From the NCBI GenBank assembly GCA_018907035.1, contig JACCIC010000052.1, forward strand, positions 2,048,501-2,112,500: a DNA stretch of 64,000 bases, written 5' to 3'. The translations under genes were made by a program, and so were the position numbers. Source of the DNA: Sycobia sp. Sy_11. Lineage: Eukaryota; Arthropoda; Insecta; Hymenoptera; Epichrysomallidae. The notes under the pieces were generated by a model, which had not been told where the DNA came from, did not search any database, and saw only the letters and a list, made by a program, of their open reading frames with translations. Numbering within the stretch: position 1 is the first letter of the stretch; each line of letters opens with the position of its first letter. This document shows, piece after piece, positions 11,117 to 21,309 of the stretch.

Positions 11117-13146
11117 GTGGCGATGGTGGCACTTTCCAGTGCTTGGGTAACCCAACTACGAAAAATTATCCAAAGGCTGGATCCAACGATTTGTACCTGT
11201 TTGCAGCCGTTTGTACAGAAGTGCTCTTGTATAAGCGTCTATCTTCATTGGCATACAAAGCCGGTATAATTTATATATTTTTTGCATTTATATTTATACT
11301 GGCGCCTGTAGCATGTTCACTGGTTTACTTTAGTTAATTAAGATGGCATATAGCTTTTAAATTTTGGCTACCCTCTTTTGATCTTGAAAGTTTTTTGAAA
11401 TATATTTTTATCATTGACAGAGAGTACAGCAATAACAGTGACAAGTGTGTATGACAAAATCTTACTCAGCATCTTAAGACTATCAGTACCTAACCTTTGT
11501 ATATAAATTTTGTTCGATTGATTAGGTGTCTAGAAAATATTATTTGAAAATAAAGATGCTGCAAGTAGACGAGAGAAAGGTGAGTAATATTCTGACGCAA
11601 ATTTTACTACTGTGTTGTACAAAATATTCCAACAGAAAATTAATAATTCAACTAAAAACAATAATTACTTTTGCATATTTAGTTAACTGATCGTGATCTC
11701 TTAAATGTATAATTAAATACGGACAAATATTAATCGACTTTAATAATTTTTTTCAACTTGTTGTCCATTGAAGGCGAATGAAATGGATGGGTTGAATTAT
11801 ATATTGTGTATAGTGTAAATAAAAAAAATACATATTCCTTTTTTGCAGATCATTTGTCATGAAATTACTGAATGTTAAATAATGTTTATATTACAACAAC
11901 TTCAAAATTATATCTTTAGCATATTTCGGCTCTCGTAATGTAAAATATTTTTCAAGTCGTGTATAAGTTGATTATTTACTTCGTCCGACTTACCCCCCTC
12001 CCTCGCTCTGCTTCGCTCTGGCAAAAAGTGTTTCATGAGGTAAATAATCAGTTTCCACATTTGTTATGACAAACATACTATTCTAAATATAATTATTCTT
12101 ACGATAATCGTAATACCATTTTTGGTTTACAATGTTTCCATCCTTTCTGATCTGTGTAACCTTAAATCATGAAATACGCAGCTATAAACTATGCTATATA
12201 TACGGTTATCAAAGATAATAGGAAGAGATTGCCGATGGCGTATATGAAAAGCTCGACAATTTTTTAGCTCCGTGAACATGTGCCTTCCATACGATCAACT
12301 GTTACACTACGCGCCAACGCAAGAGATATAGTTGTACGGTATTGTTAATGCGACGTTACTGTTTTTTGTTTGAATCACATAGTCGCCAAGCCAATTAAAT
12401 GTACCGAGCACCAGAAAACAATGTAGACCCAAATTCCAAGCTAGCTTCATAGTGTAGACGAAATTTTCATTCTACAAAAAATGAACACTTTTCTTTATTT
12501 TTGTGAAATCCATATTGGGTTTTTTTATTTTGTAGTAAACTAGGTATTTCATAATTAGTTACAAAAATTTAATATTAATATTTTTTACTTATAATATTAT
12601 AGTAAATAATCCTTGGAAATAAAAAAAAAAAAATAGAAAACTATTGATTTTCTTATATATTCAAAGTAGTGATCAACAAGTGGAAGTATTTTTAATCTTT
12701 GCTGATGTGAAATTCTAGTATTTAATAAAAATCAACAATAACAAATTAAATGCTAAAATAAAACAAAATAAAAGTTGAGGTACAAAATGCTTGGAAAAAT
12801 TTATGTGTAAAATAAGAAACGATACACTATTGATTTGGGTATATATTCAGAACATTGTTGCATGAGTTATAACATATTATTCTTTGGTGCTGTGCTAATT
12901 CTTCTTGTACAATTTAATTCAACAATACAGAAACTAACAAAAATTTATGATATAGTTACATAAGAAATTTAATATTACCAGAGAATAAAATACTCTTGTT
13001 CCCTGAATAAAGCTTTTAATATCTATTGATAAGTGATAATATAAAATTTAAAAATCAGAAAAAACTATTTTAAACCATCCTTTATTTCTGTATGAGGTTA
13101 TGCATACTATAATTCCATATTCCCTACATAATGTACAAATACGTAA

Positions 13147-13152
<6 letters not shown>
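11114..13152. other. Gene-free AT-rich region
   Basis: About 2 kb without a supported gene. Two copies of a ~70-bp motif related to the Penelope flank occur here in reverse orientation (about 12680-12745 and 12890-12960). Confidence 0.55.

Positions 13153-13209
<57 letters not shown>
13153..13209. repeat. (AT)n microsatellite
   Basis: Pure AT run of 57 bp. Confidence 0.95.
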
Positions 13210-13211
<2 letters not shown>

Positions 13212-13277
13212 TTTATATCTGTCACTGATTTCTATTTTTTCTCATAAATTTTATGTTTTGTATATATTATGCTTGCA

Positions 13278-13283
<6 letters not shown>

Positions 13284-13327
<44 letters not shown>
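13284..13327. repeat. (AT)n microsatellite
   Basis: Pure AT run of about 44 bp, 75 bp after the previous one. Confidence 0.95.
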
Positions 13328-13332
<5 letters not shown>

Positions 13333-13648
13333 TGTATATATTTGATTTCTGTTTTATATTATTAATTTTCCATAGATATTCAAAACTTTCTTAAATAACT
13401 TACAGTATTTTATTTTTTAGTGATATTAAATTTCTTTTGTAATTAAATCATAAATTATTGGTTTCTTTATTATTAAATTAAATTATACAATAAGAAATTC
13501 ACATCAAAGAATAAAATAGTATCACTCCTAAAACAGTACTCGTAATATGTAAGCAAATTAATACTATATTTTTTCTTATTTTACACAATTTAGTGGCAAA
13601 AAATAAATAGTGTGGTTTATTATGCATAGAAGGATGTAATAGTGTTTT

Positions 13649-13850
13649 GAGGTCTATGATGGCTCGATCGCTAGAGCGGAGGACTAGTAACTTGGTGATC
13701 CGAGTTCAAATGCAGGTCTTGGCCGATTGACACAAGCACAGCTGTTATAATTTACATCTGCTTTGTTTACAAACACATCTGAGATCTCCATCGCTGATTA
13801 GCACTGGTATTTGAAAGCATAAATAGAGCGACGTTAAATAACATAAAAAA
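13649..13850 (+). mobile_element. tRNA-derived SINE, copy 2
   Basis: Same head, body and AACGTTAAATAACAT-type tail with poly(A) as the other three copies. A ~10-bp target-site duplication flanks it (ATAGTGTTTT at 13639-13648 and ATAGTGTTCT at 13851-13860, one mismatch). The B box is mutated (GTTCAAATGCAGG), so this copy is older or inactive. Confidence 0.88.
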
Positions 13851-13959
13851 ATAGTGTTCTATTTTTAGAATTTTTAGAATTGTTCTATATATATATAACC
13901 TTGTTCATCGTGTAGTAATATTTTATACACATATGATTCTAAATTTTCTTTGTAAGTAT

Positions 13960-14265
13960 ATTATAAATTTTTGTTGGTTTTTGTATATTTTAATAAAATT
14001 ATACAAGAAGCATTTCACATCACCAAAAAATGAAATATTATCATTTCGTAAAACTATTGAATTGTATTTTTGTCGACTGCCCATATACAAATTAATAAAT
14101 ATATTTTTTATTGGTCTTACAGTCCAATCAATTCAATCTAAAAATAAAATAAAAATAAAAATAAAAAATAAAAATAAAAATAAATAAAAAAATAAAATAA
14201 AAATTAAAAATAAAAATTAAATTAAAAATTAAATTAAAATTATAATGACAGTCAGACTGTATAAT
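13960..14265 (+). repeat. Penelope-type flank, first direct copy
   Basis: About 300 bp that recur at 14752-15120: a TTTTTGTTGGTTTTTGTATA block, then GTCGACTGCCCATATACAAA, then a long (AAATA)-type A-rich stretch ending at a GACAGTCAGACTGT palindrome. Direct repeats flanking a Penelope-like element (pLTRs) are normal for the class. The minus-strand endonuclease lies to the right. Confidence 0.7.
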
Positions 14266-15232
14266 GCAAAATAATACAAAATATGGCTATCTATTGAACA
14301 TTTATGTTATATTCTGAACTAATTGAGAAAAAATTTGAGAAAAAATTTAGTATAATAATCATAAAACTATTAATAATGGTTTATTAAAAGAAACATGGAG
14401 AAAATAAAAATGATGTTTTTAAAATTTTGATTATATTTATTTTGAGAAAAATAAAATTCATGAGGTTTAATAAAAGTATAAAAGTATAAAAAAAAAACGT
14501 ATAAAAACGATACGATTTTTCTTCAGAATTTTTCATTTCGATATAACTATGTTTTCGTAATTCAATAACAAATATGTATTCGTCCTCTTCTTTGATGTAA
14601 CAGCTTTAGAAGACTCGCTGATCTTCCTTATATAGTAGATATCTTGAAGGAGGTAAGGGAGAAAACAAACTGAAAGCTTTCTTTATTTCATCATAATTCA
14701 TACGCTCATTTTTATTTTTATATAATCTTAAATCTTTTTACATGAACATCAGAAATTTTTGTTAGTTTTTGTATTATTGAATTAAATTATACAAGAACAA
14801 TTTCACATCACCAAAAAATCATATAATATTATTTGTGCAACAATGTTTGTGATAAAACAATTGAATTGTACTTCTGTCGACTGCCCATATACAAATTAAT
14901 AAATATTTTTTATTGGTCTTACAGTCCAATCAATTTCAACCAAAAATAAAATAAAATAAAAATAAAAATAAAATAAAAATAAAAATAAAAAATAAAAATA
15001 ATAATAAAAAATAAAAAATAAGAAATAAAAATAAAAAATAATAAAAATAAAAATAAAAATTAAAAATAAAAATTAAATTAAAAATTAAATTAAAATGATA
15101 ATGACAGTCAGACTGTCCTTGTTTACATTCACCCCCGTAGACTAATCTGAAAATAAAATATTAGCTGAAAAAATTCTTTGTTAGTAAAGTGCAGTCTGAC
15201 TGTCCCCAACACCCTTACCTAATTGAAGACTT

Positions 15233-15272
15233 GTCCAACGTTTCGAGCTCGCTACGGCTCCTCATCAGGGAC
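15233..15272 (-). ncRNA. Hammerhead ribozyme motif in Penelope flank
   Basis: Minus strand: GTCC, then the core CTGATGA, a GAGC/GCTC stem with an 8-nt loop, the core GAAA, then CGTT and GGAC. GTCC and GGAC pair as stem I. ACGT around the site is self-complementary, so stem III could form between two molecules, with GTT as the cleavage triplet. Hammerheads in Penelope-like flanks are established knowledge; activity of this one is inference. One extra purine precedes stem II. Confidence 0.7.
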
Positions 15273-15373
15273 TAATCTAAACCTTATATTCTAATCTATA
15301 TATACTCATCCCCACCACCAAATTTCGTAAATTAAATATAAATTCCCCCTCTACACAAATTGTCCAAAACCAA

Positions 15374-16009
15374 TCAATTTAATAAGGAATGATAAACACT
15401 GTCCAATCTACCAGACTCTAACATTAAATTCACATTATTTCGATTCTTGGAAATGTGAATACTTTCAAGACTCTCCCGTTTATACTTATTATTAATACCA
15501 TATTCCAAAATATCCACATTCACAAAATCAAAAGAATGTAAAAACTTTAAACAATGCTCTTTTAAACCAGAAGTAATATGTGAGCTACGTAAACTATATT
15601 TATGCTCATAAATTCTCTTTTTTAAATATCTACCTGTTTGTCCAATATAGTATTTATCACAATCCATGCAATTAATCTTGTAAACAACTCCTGATTTTAA
15701 GCATAAATCATCCTTATCTTTGCAATTATTAAACAATCTACTTAAATTATTGCGATTTTTAAAGAAAAGTTGAATGTTATATTTCCGAAAATTTCTTTTT
15801 ATTCTTTCAGATAATCCTCGAACATATGGTAAGACAATAATTTTGCCTCCGTTAAAATCAATTCCTGCACTATGTCTATTTTCGGTATTATAAATTTCAA
15901 ACAATCTCTCAGCAATCAATCTATTAATAAATTGAATTGGATAGCCATTATTAATAAAAGTCTCTCTTACTATCTGTAAATTATTTTGTCTAAAATCTTT
16001 ATGTGACAA
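15374..16009 (-). pseudogene. Penelope-like GIY-YIG endonuclease region
   Basis: An open frame of 211 codons. Residues 1-35 match the end of the reverse transcriptase thumb (SHKDFRQNNLQIV and GYPIQFINRLI). Residues 108-137 hold the GIY-YIG core: VVYKI, a Cys pair CMDC, YYIGQTGR and a downstream His (YEHK). In the family it nicks DNA for target-primed reverse transcription. The frame itself is undamaged, but it is detached from a complete reverse transcriptase, so it cannot act as part of a full element. Confidence 0.85.
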
Positions 16010-16195
16010 TTGAATTGCTCTTACTACATCTAATCACATTAACGTCCAAAAAACTTAACTGACTATTTACTTCAACCTCCCTTGTAAATTTAATTCTGTC
16101 ATGTACAGAATTGAAAACATCCACCATTTCATCCACAAAAACTTCTGGAACAATTGTAAAGATATCATCAACATATCTCTTAAATATTATTAGTA
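15999..16195 (-). pseudogene. Penelope-like reverse transcriptase palm fragment
   Basis: The fragment reads FKRYVDDIFTIV and later VNSQLSFLDVNVI, the catalytic YVDD box and following motif of a Penelope-like reverse transcriptase. It then runs into the endonuclease frame with a frame change at about 16009-16020. Sequence further right in the same frame is the antisense of an inverted segment and is not part of the protein. Confidence 0.8.
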
Positions 16196-16335
16196 ATAAT
16201 AAGGTAAACCTTAATTGGTACAGAAAGCCTACTTGGTCAGGTAGGTTTTTAGATTTTAATTCACACCACCAATTCGGAAACAAAATTGGAGCATTGAGAG
16301 GTGTCATTGACAGAGCAATTAATTTGTTCAAGTAA
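16195..16335 (+). pseudogene. Inverted thumb segment of the Penelope-like reverse transcriptase
   Basis: In the plus direction this reads LNWYRKPTWSGRFLDF and later IGALRGVIDRAINL, the thumb region that should lie between the palm and the endonuclease on the minus strand. It is missing there. The joint shows the shared string AGAGCAATT, so a short-homology inversion is likely. Confidence 0.75.
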
Positions 16336-16339
16336 TTTG

Positions 16340-16973
16340 AATCAAATAAAGTAATTTGTTCCTCAATTTTTATTTTATTTTGTTTTAGAATTTAATTCTA
16401 GGAATTTAATTGTTTATTTTTGTTTTATATTAACTACAAAAATTTCACATCATTAAAGATTGCTCTCCTATGGTTCCCAATCATCATTCACTTCAATATT
16501 ATAAGGATTAAATATGAATAATCAACTTTTTTTATTACTTATGAAATACCAAGTTTAGTATAGAATAATAAGAGCAAATGTGGATTTATATAAAAGCAAA
16601 GAAAAATGTCTATATTTTGCAGAATAAAATATTCTACTGCATTATGAAGCTGGCGTTAGAATGTGGGTTTGCATTGCTTTCTGATACTCATGTCCATCTG
16701 TCAGTGATTCCAGAGGGAGATCTGCAATCCTTTATTTCTTACGCGTTTAGTTTTTTTAGTTTTATTTATGGCTCAAAACTTGACATCTTAACACGATGAA
16801 AACTAGGTGGTGCTAGCAAAAAGTCAGAAGTATTAACAAGTTATACTGTTTGCAGATGTCAACATATATTATACGACTTTTTACAGCTGACAATTTTAAT
16901 GTTATCATATCGGTGGCGCCATCTTTTCAAAACGGCGGAAACTTATTTGTACACCTAATATATATATTATATA
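16340..16973. other. No gene recognised
   Basis: AT-rich. A last copy of the dispersed ~70-bp motif ending in TTTCACATCA lies at about 16405-16470. The plus frame 16578-16799 shows no recognisable motif. Confidence 0.5.
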
Positions 16974-17634
16974 TTAGGAGATGAAATTAGTTTCCGACCT
17001 TCACGTTTAGATGGCTATAACTATTCTACGTGTAAAAAGTCATGCGTGGACCCAGGCCAACCGTCCACATCGACATTAAAACGGAATATCCACGATCAAA
17101 AGGTATTGCTGTTCATTTGGTGGGACCAACAGGCTGTGCTGTACTACGAGCTACTAATACCGAATGAAACCGTCACTGTCAAGGCATACAAATGCGAACT
17201 GAATAATTTGCAACAGAAATCGATCGAACATAGATCAGCATTGGCGAGCAATAGGCGCCAAGTCATTCTCTTGCATGACAATACTCGGCCAGAAAAAGCT
17301 GTCAAAAACGCCCTGTTGGAGTTCTAACGAGATATGTCGCCGCACCCAGCGTACTCGCCAGATATAGCGCCTTCTGATTACCACCTATTCAAATAGATGC
17401 AGCACGATCTCGTTGATACGCACTTCCGAAATGTTCAAGAAGTGTGCGAATTTATGGATGATTGGATCGCCTCAAAATCACCGTCGTTCTTTTAGTATCG
17501 CCATATTGCCAGAAAGATAAAAAAAGTAGTAGAAAATGACGAAAAATACTTTGATTAAGCTAACGTAGATCCATTTTCTATCATAATTGTCCTTTTTCCG
17601 TTAAAAAAGTTCGGAAACTAAGTTCGTCTCCTAA
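16974..17634 (+). mobile_element. mariner element, internally deleted (family M-A)
   Basis: Terminal inverted repeats start TTAGGAGATGAAATTAGTTT on the left and match CTAAGTTCGTCTCCTAA on the right, each flanked by a TA target duplication (16972-16973 and 17635-17636). The frame 17046-17327 and its decayed continuation to about 17560 read FIWWDQQAVLYYELLIP, LLHDNTRPEKA and, past a stop, YSPDIAPSDYHLF. That is the middle and C-terminal part of a mariner transposase. The N-terminal DNA-binding half and first catalytic Asp are missing. Confidence 0.9.
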
Positions 17635-17636
17635 TA

Positions 17637-18112
17637 ATTTAACCTCAATTACCATCCTAAATTTTATATCAGTCAAACATGTCGGATATAGAATTTGATA
17701 TTTTAAATATATATAAAAACGTAAAAGAATAAAAAAAATTTCTTATACATAAATATTGATAAAATACTATAAACTAATAAAATACAAACATTAGCATTTG
17801 TACAGTAAATATTAAATGCAGAGAAAAACTTATTAAGTACTTCTGAGGCTTGTCGAGTGGTGTGGTAGGACTACGAAGACGAATTTGAAAACTGCTTCCA
17901 TCATGGCGGGACCACTACACTATTTACATTATACTGGGATTTCGAATTTTTAAATCATGAAAAAACTATTAAAATTTGTTCGAACGATGCTTTTTCCAAC
18001 GTATACATAGAATTTCTAAGCTAAAGTATAATTTCTCACCGAAATACTTAACTAACGAGCTGTTTTATAAATAACACACGTGTGCACTATATCACATTTC
18101 AAAATCATATTT

Positions 18113-18116
<4 letters not shown>
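17637..18116. other. No gene recognised
   Basis: AT-rich spacer between the mariner and a (TA)n tract; no repeat or frame of note. Confidence 0.5.

Positions 18117-18178
<62 letters not shown>
18117..18178. repeat. (AT)n microsatellite, 62 bp
   Basis: Pure AT run; source of the YIYIY frames overlapping it. Confidence 0.95.
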
Positions 18179-18183
<5 letters not shown>

Positions 18184-18259
18184 TACAATAAAAGTAAAGC
18201 ATAGCAAAATATTTCCAGTTTTGATGTGCATGAACATATTCCCAGGATATATATATATA

Positions 18260-18271
18260 CATTATGTCTTG

Positions 18272-18322
<51 letters not shown>

Positions 18323-18480
18323 TATATTGATGCAATTATTATTTATAAATAATCGATATTTATAAGATCAACTTATTATATATTTTTATATTTTTGTATA
18401 TGAAAACAATTAAAATTAATATACAACAATTACTTTTAATTATAATTAATTGATTTACACGAATTATATATATATATATA
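18260..18480 (+). repeat. Dispersed repeat abutting Helitron H3
   Basis: From ATTATGTCTTGCA to the Helitron border this matches 51848-52070 almost base for base, including AAGATCAACTTATTATATAT and CAACAATTACTTTTAATTAT. A (TA)n tract (18275-18319) is expanded here. The match continues into the Helitron, so the homologous unit is larger than the Helitron itself. Confidence 0.8.
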
Positions 18481-18556
18481 CTAGCATCCCCCGTCTCGGC
18501 TTCGCCCGAGATAATAATTTAACCGATTTCATAAGCAATTCAATAATATCTAAATA

Positions 18557-18564
<8 letters not shown>

Positions 18565-18607
<43 letters not shown>
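18565..18607. repeat. (TA)n microsatellite inside H3
   Basis: Pure TA run. Confidence 0.95.
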
Positions 18608-18614
<7 letters not shown>

Positions 18615-18899
18615 AATCTATATTACTATAAATAATTGACCGTAATTTATCTATCGTCGCTTCTGTATATACAGTATGTATATACATAATGTACAACCGT
18701 ATTTAATACACACATCTATGTATATTACATACGGCTTCTATGAGTAAAATTGTACTTTCGAGTTCGAGCGGTAAAAAAAGATGTCCGAGTGTCTCGAGAC
18801 GACGTTTATAGAGAATATCATGCTTGGAATATAGAACATGTCTCGGGACGACTGCTATAGAGAGTTTTGTGTTGGGAAGGTAGAATACGACGTCCAGGT

Positions 18900-20090
18900 A
18901 TCCCAGGATGACTTTTACTGGGAGTGTGCGTGTTCACATGATAGAAAATGAATCTCTTTATAGAAGTCTATTTAACACTCCCCGTAGAAGTCGTTCCGAA
19001 ACATCCCGATATCGTATTCGAATGTCTCAACATGAATCTCTCCATAGAAGTCGTCTCGTCATACCTGGACATCGTCTTCTACCGTCTGAACACGCAATTC
19101 CCCGTAGAAGTTGTCCCGAGGCGCTTGGACATCTTATTCTACTATCCGAACACGAAACTCCCCATAGAAGTCGTTCAGAGACACCTGGACATTGTATTCT
19201 ACCGTCCAAACACGAAATTCCCCGTGGAAGTCATCCTGTCATGCCTGGACATCGATTTCTACCGTCCGAACACGCAATTCCCTGTAGAAGTTGTCCTGAG
19301 GCGCTTGGACATCTTATTCTACTATCCGAACACGAAACTCCCCATAGAAGTCGTTCAGAGACACCTGGACATCGTATTCTACCGTTCGAACACAAAACTC
19401 TCTGTAGAAGTCGTCCCGTCATACCTGGGCATTGTCTTCTACCGTCCGAACACGAAATTCCCCGTGGAAGTAGTCCCGTCATACCTGGACATCGTTTTCT
19501 ACCGACCGAACACAAAATTCCCCGTAAAAGTCGTGCCGTCATACCTGGACATCGTCTTATACCGTCCGAACACGAAATTCCCCGTAGAAGTCGTCCCGTC
19601 ATACCCAGACATCGTCTTCTACCGTCCGAACATGAAATTTCCCGTAGAAGTTCTCCAGACATACTTGAACATCGTTTTCTACTAACTAAACACGGTACTC
19701 CCCGTAGAAGTCGTTCTAAAACACCTGTAAATTGCATTCTATCATCCGAACAGGAAACTCCCCGTAGAAGTTGTCCCGACGTACCTAAACATCGTTGCCT
19801 ACCAACTAAATAAAATAAAAAATAGTCCCAGTAGAAGTCGTCCCGAGAAAGCTAGCACCGCTTCTTAACGACTAAGCACAATACTCCCCGTAGGAGTCGT
19901 TCGGAAAGACCTAGATATAGTATTTTACCGTCCATACACGAATCTTTCCATAGAAGTTGATTTCCTCATACTTGGACGTCGTTTTCTATCAACTAAATAA
20001 AATATTCTCCGTAGAAATCGACCAAAAACAGCTAAACATGGCATTCTATCATCCGAACACACAACTGCCTATAGAATTCGTCTTGAGGCA
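18900..20090 (+). repeat. 60-bp minisatellite array, H3 copy (largest)
   Basis: From 18961 to 19800 fourteen units follow one another at exactly 60 bp without an indel; four to five degenerate units continue to about 20090. A unit contains CCCCGTAGAAGTCGTCCCG and CATACCTGGACATCGTCTTC. The parts GTAGAAG and CTTCTAC within a unit are inverted repeats. Units 19081-19260 and 19261-19440 form a 180-bp higher-order pair. Frames of 301 and 245 codons on plus and 168 on minus all run through it; this simultaneous openness argues that they are not protein-coding. Confidence 0.9.
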
Positions 20091-20136
20091 ATGTTTTTAA
20101 GCAGACGATGGATATTGCTGTTTTATGCAGAAGCGA

Positions 20137-20138
<2 letters not shown>

Positions 20139-20184
<46 letters not shown>
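20139..20184. repeat. (AT)n microsatellite inside H3
   Basis: Pure AT run. Confidence 0.95.
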
Positions 20185-20193
<9 letters not shown>

Positions 20194-20419
20194 ATATATC
20201 ACATATATTTATATATATTCATAGTTTCACAATCCTATTTTGTCCATCATTGCTTTTGTTCAAACTAAAAAAAAACATAGTCTCTTGTCATAATTCTGAA
20301 GGTAATAGAAGGTATAAAAATAAAAATGTAATTTGTCGTCACAAACTATATTCAGTATGATTTGGCATACAGAACCATTTTATAAGAGAAAGAGAATGAA
20401 GGACAGAGAAATAGAAATA

Positions 20420-20424
<5 letters not shown>

Positions 20425-20455
<31 letters not shown>
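20425..20455. repeat. (GA)n microsatellite inside H3
   Basis: Same place in the element as the (CT)n tract of H1, in reverse orientation. Confidence 0.9.
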
Positions 20456-20457
<2 letters not shown>

Positions 20458-20895
20458 TTTTTCCACGTAAGAGACAATAAAATTTACAAAAATCAAAAAA
20501 TATCCATAAGGTTTGAAAATAATGTCGGATTAACCTGAAGAACAGAAAAGGTAGTACCGACTAACGCCACACCTCCTTTATGATACGAATCCCAAAATTG
20601 CATATGAACATTTGATTAAGCTGGCCTGGTATTAACACTTTAAGCGGACTACTTTGACTTGATGTTCGTGATTCAAGACGCCACGTAGTGGCCGTTGGTG
20701 GAACTGATTGTTAAAACCATTAACTTAATTTATTGATGAAAGTAAAATGATTTTCGATAAAAAACATAGCCTATGTCCTTCCCAAGATAATATAGAATCT
20801 ATATGTCAAATTTCAGAACAATCGGTTCAGTAGTTTTTTCGGATTCGTGTACAAACAACACACGCTTTGTCTTTATAAATTAGTATGATATGATA

Positions 20896-20897
<2 letters not shown>

Positions 20898-20960
<63 letters not shown>
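20898..20960. repeat. (TA)n microsatellite at the Helitron 5' flank
   Basis: Pure TA run of about 62 bp directly next to the Helitron 5' end. Confidence 0.95.
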
Positions 20961-20961
<1 letters not shown>

Positions 20962-20964
20962 CTG

Positions 20965-21305
20965 TGATCAAATTAAAAAGGGAATTTTCTTAAGTTTCAA
21001 AATCTTTATTTATTTTTTCAAATGTATTTTATCTCTAATAAAGTAATCTCCTTCCGCTGTAATACACTTATGCCAATGAATGTTCCAGTCAACATAGCAC
21101 TTGCCAAAGTCCTCTTTCGAAATGGCCTCCAAAGCGTGTAGCGATTCAACTTTTATCTCCTCAATCGAGTCAAAAGAATGTCCATGGAGCGATCTTTTGA
21201 GTTTGTTGTTGAATAGCCAGAAGTCACATGGAGCCAAATCAGGCGAATAAGCAAGTTGCGGAACGATATGCGTTGAATTTTTGGTGAAATGCTCGAGAAC
21301 GACTA
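20965..21305 (-). mobile_element. mariner C-terminal fragment (family M-B)
   Basis: The minus strand reads NSTHIVPQLAYSPDLAPCDF, then FDSIEEIKVES and NIHWHKCITAEGDYF, the last third of a mariner transposase with the third catalytic Asp. Only this end of the element remains; the match stops near 21305. It is the same subfamily as the copy at 41345-42315. Confidence 0.85.
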
Positions 21306-21309
21306 GTAT

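Larger units (their letters stand above)
14752..16335 (-). mobile_element. Penelope-like element, truncated and rearranged
   Basis: On the minus strand there are, from right to left, a reverse transcriptase palm with YVDD, a GIY-YIG endonuclease, a hammerhead-type motif and an A-rich flank. A GIY-YIG domain after the reverse transcriptase is diagnostic of Penelope-like elements. The 5' half of the reverse transcriptase is missing and part of the thumb is inverted. The element ends at about 16335 on the right, where the match stops abruptly. Confidence 0.85.
18481..20888 (-). mobile_element. Helitron copy H3, both ends present, non-autonomous
   Basis: On the minus strand it begins with TC (block TCATACTAATTTATAAAGAC at the right end) and ends with a hairpin followed nine bases later by CTAG. 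The hairpin is TCTCGG/CCGAGA around CTTCG. A precedes and T follows, the A-T insertion typical of Helitrons. It sits within (TA)n DNA. Inside are (TA)n, (GA)n and a 60-bp minisatellite of about 1.1 kb. No Rep/helicase is present, so it is non-autonomous. The Helitron call rests on termini and insertion site. Confidence 0.8.

Noticed and set aside
11006..11337. Frames rich in YIYIYI
   Set aside because: Translation of a (TA)n tract; likewise at 18080-18352, 20091-20360, 47741-47974 and 51908-52123.
11556..11579. Small first exon MLQVDERK before a GTGAGT donor
   Set aside because: Eight codons and a donor occur by chance, and no matching acceptor or downstream gene was found within reach.
16111..16335. 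74-codon plus frame as a separate gene
   Set aside because: Only its second half is meaningful: the inverted Penelope thumb. The first half is antisense to the palm.
18908..19813. Long plus frames of 301 and 245 codons and a minus frame of 168 codons
   Set aside because: They all run through the 60-bp minisatellite. A stop-poor unit whose length is a multiple of three opens several frames at once. No start context, splice site or known domain supports a protein.
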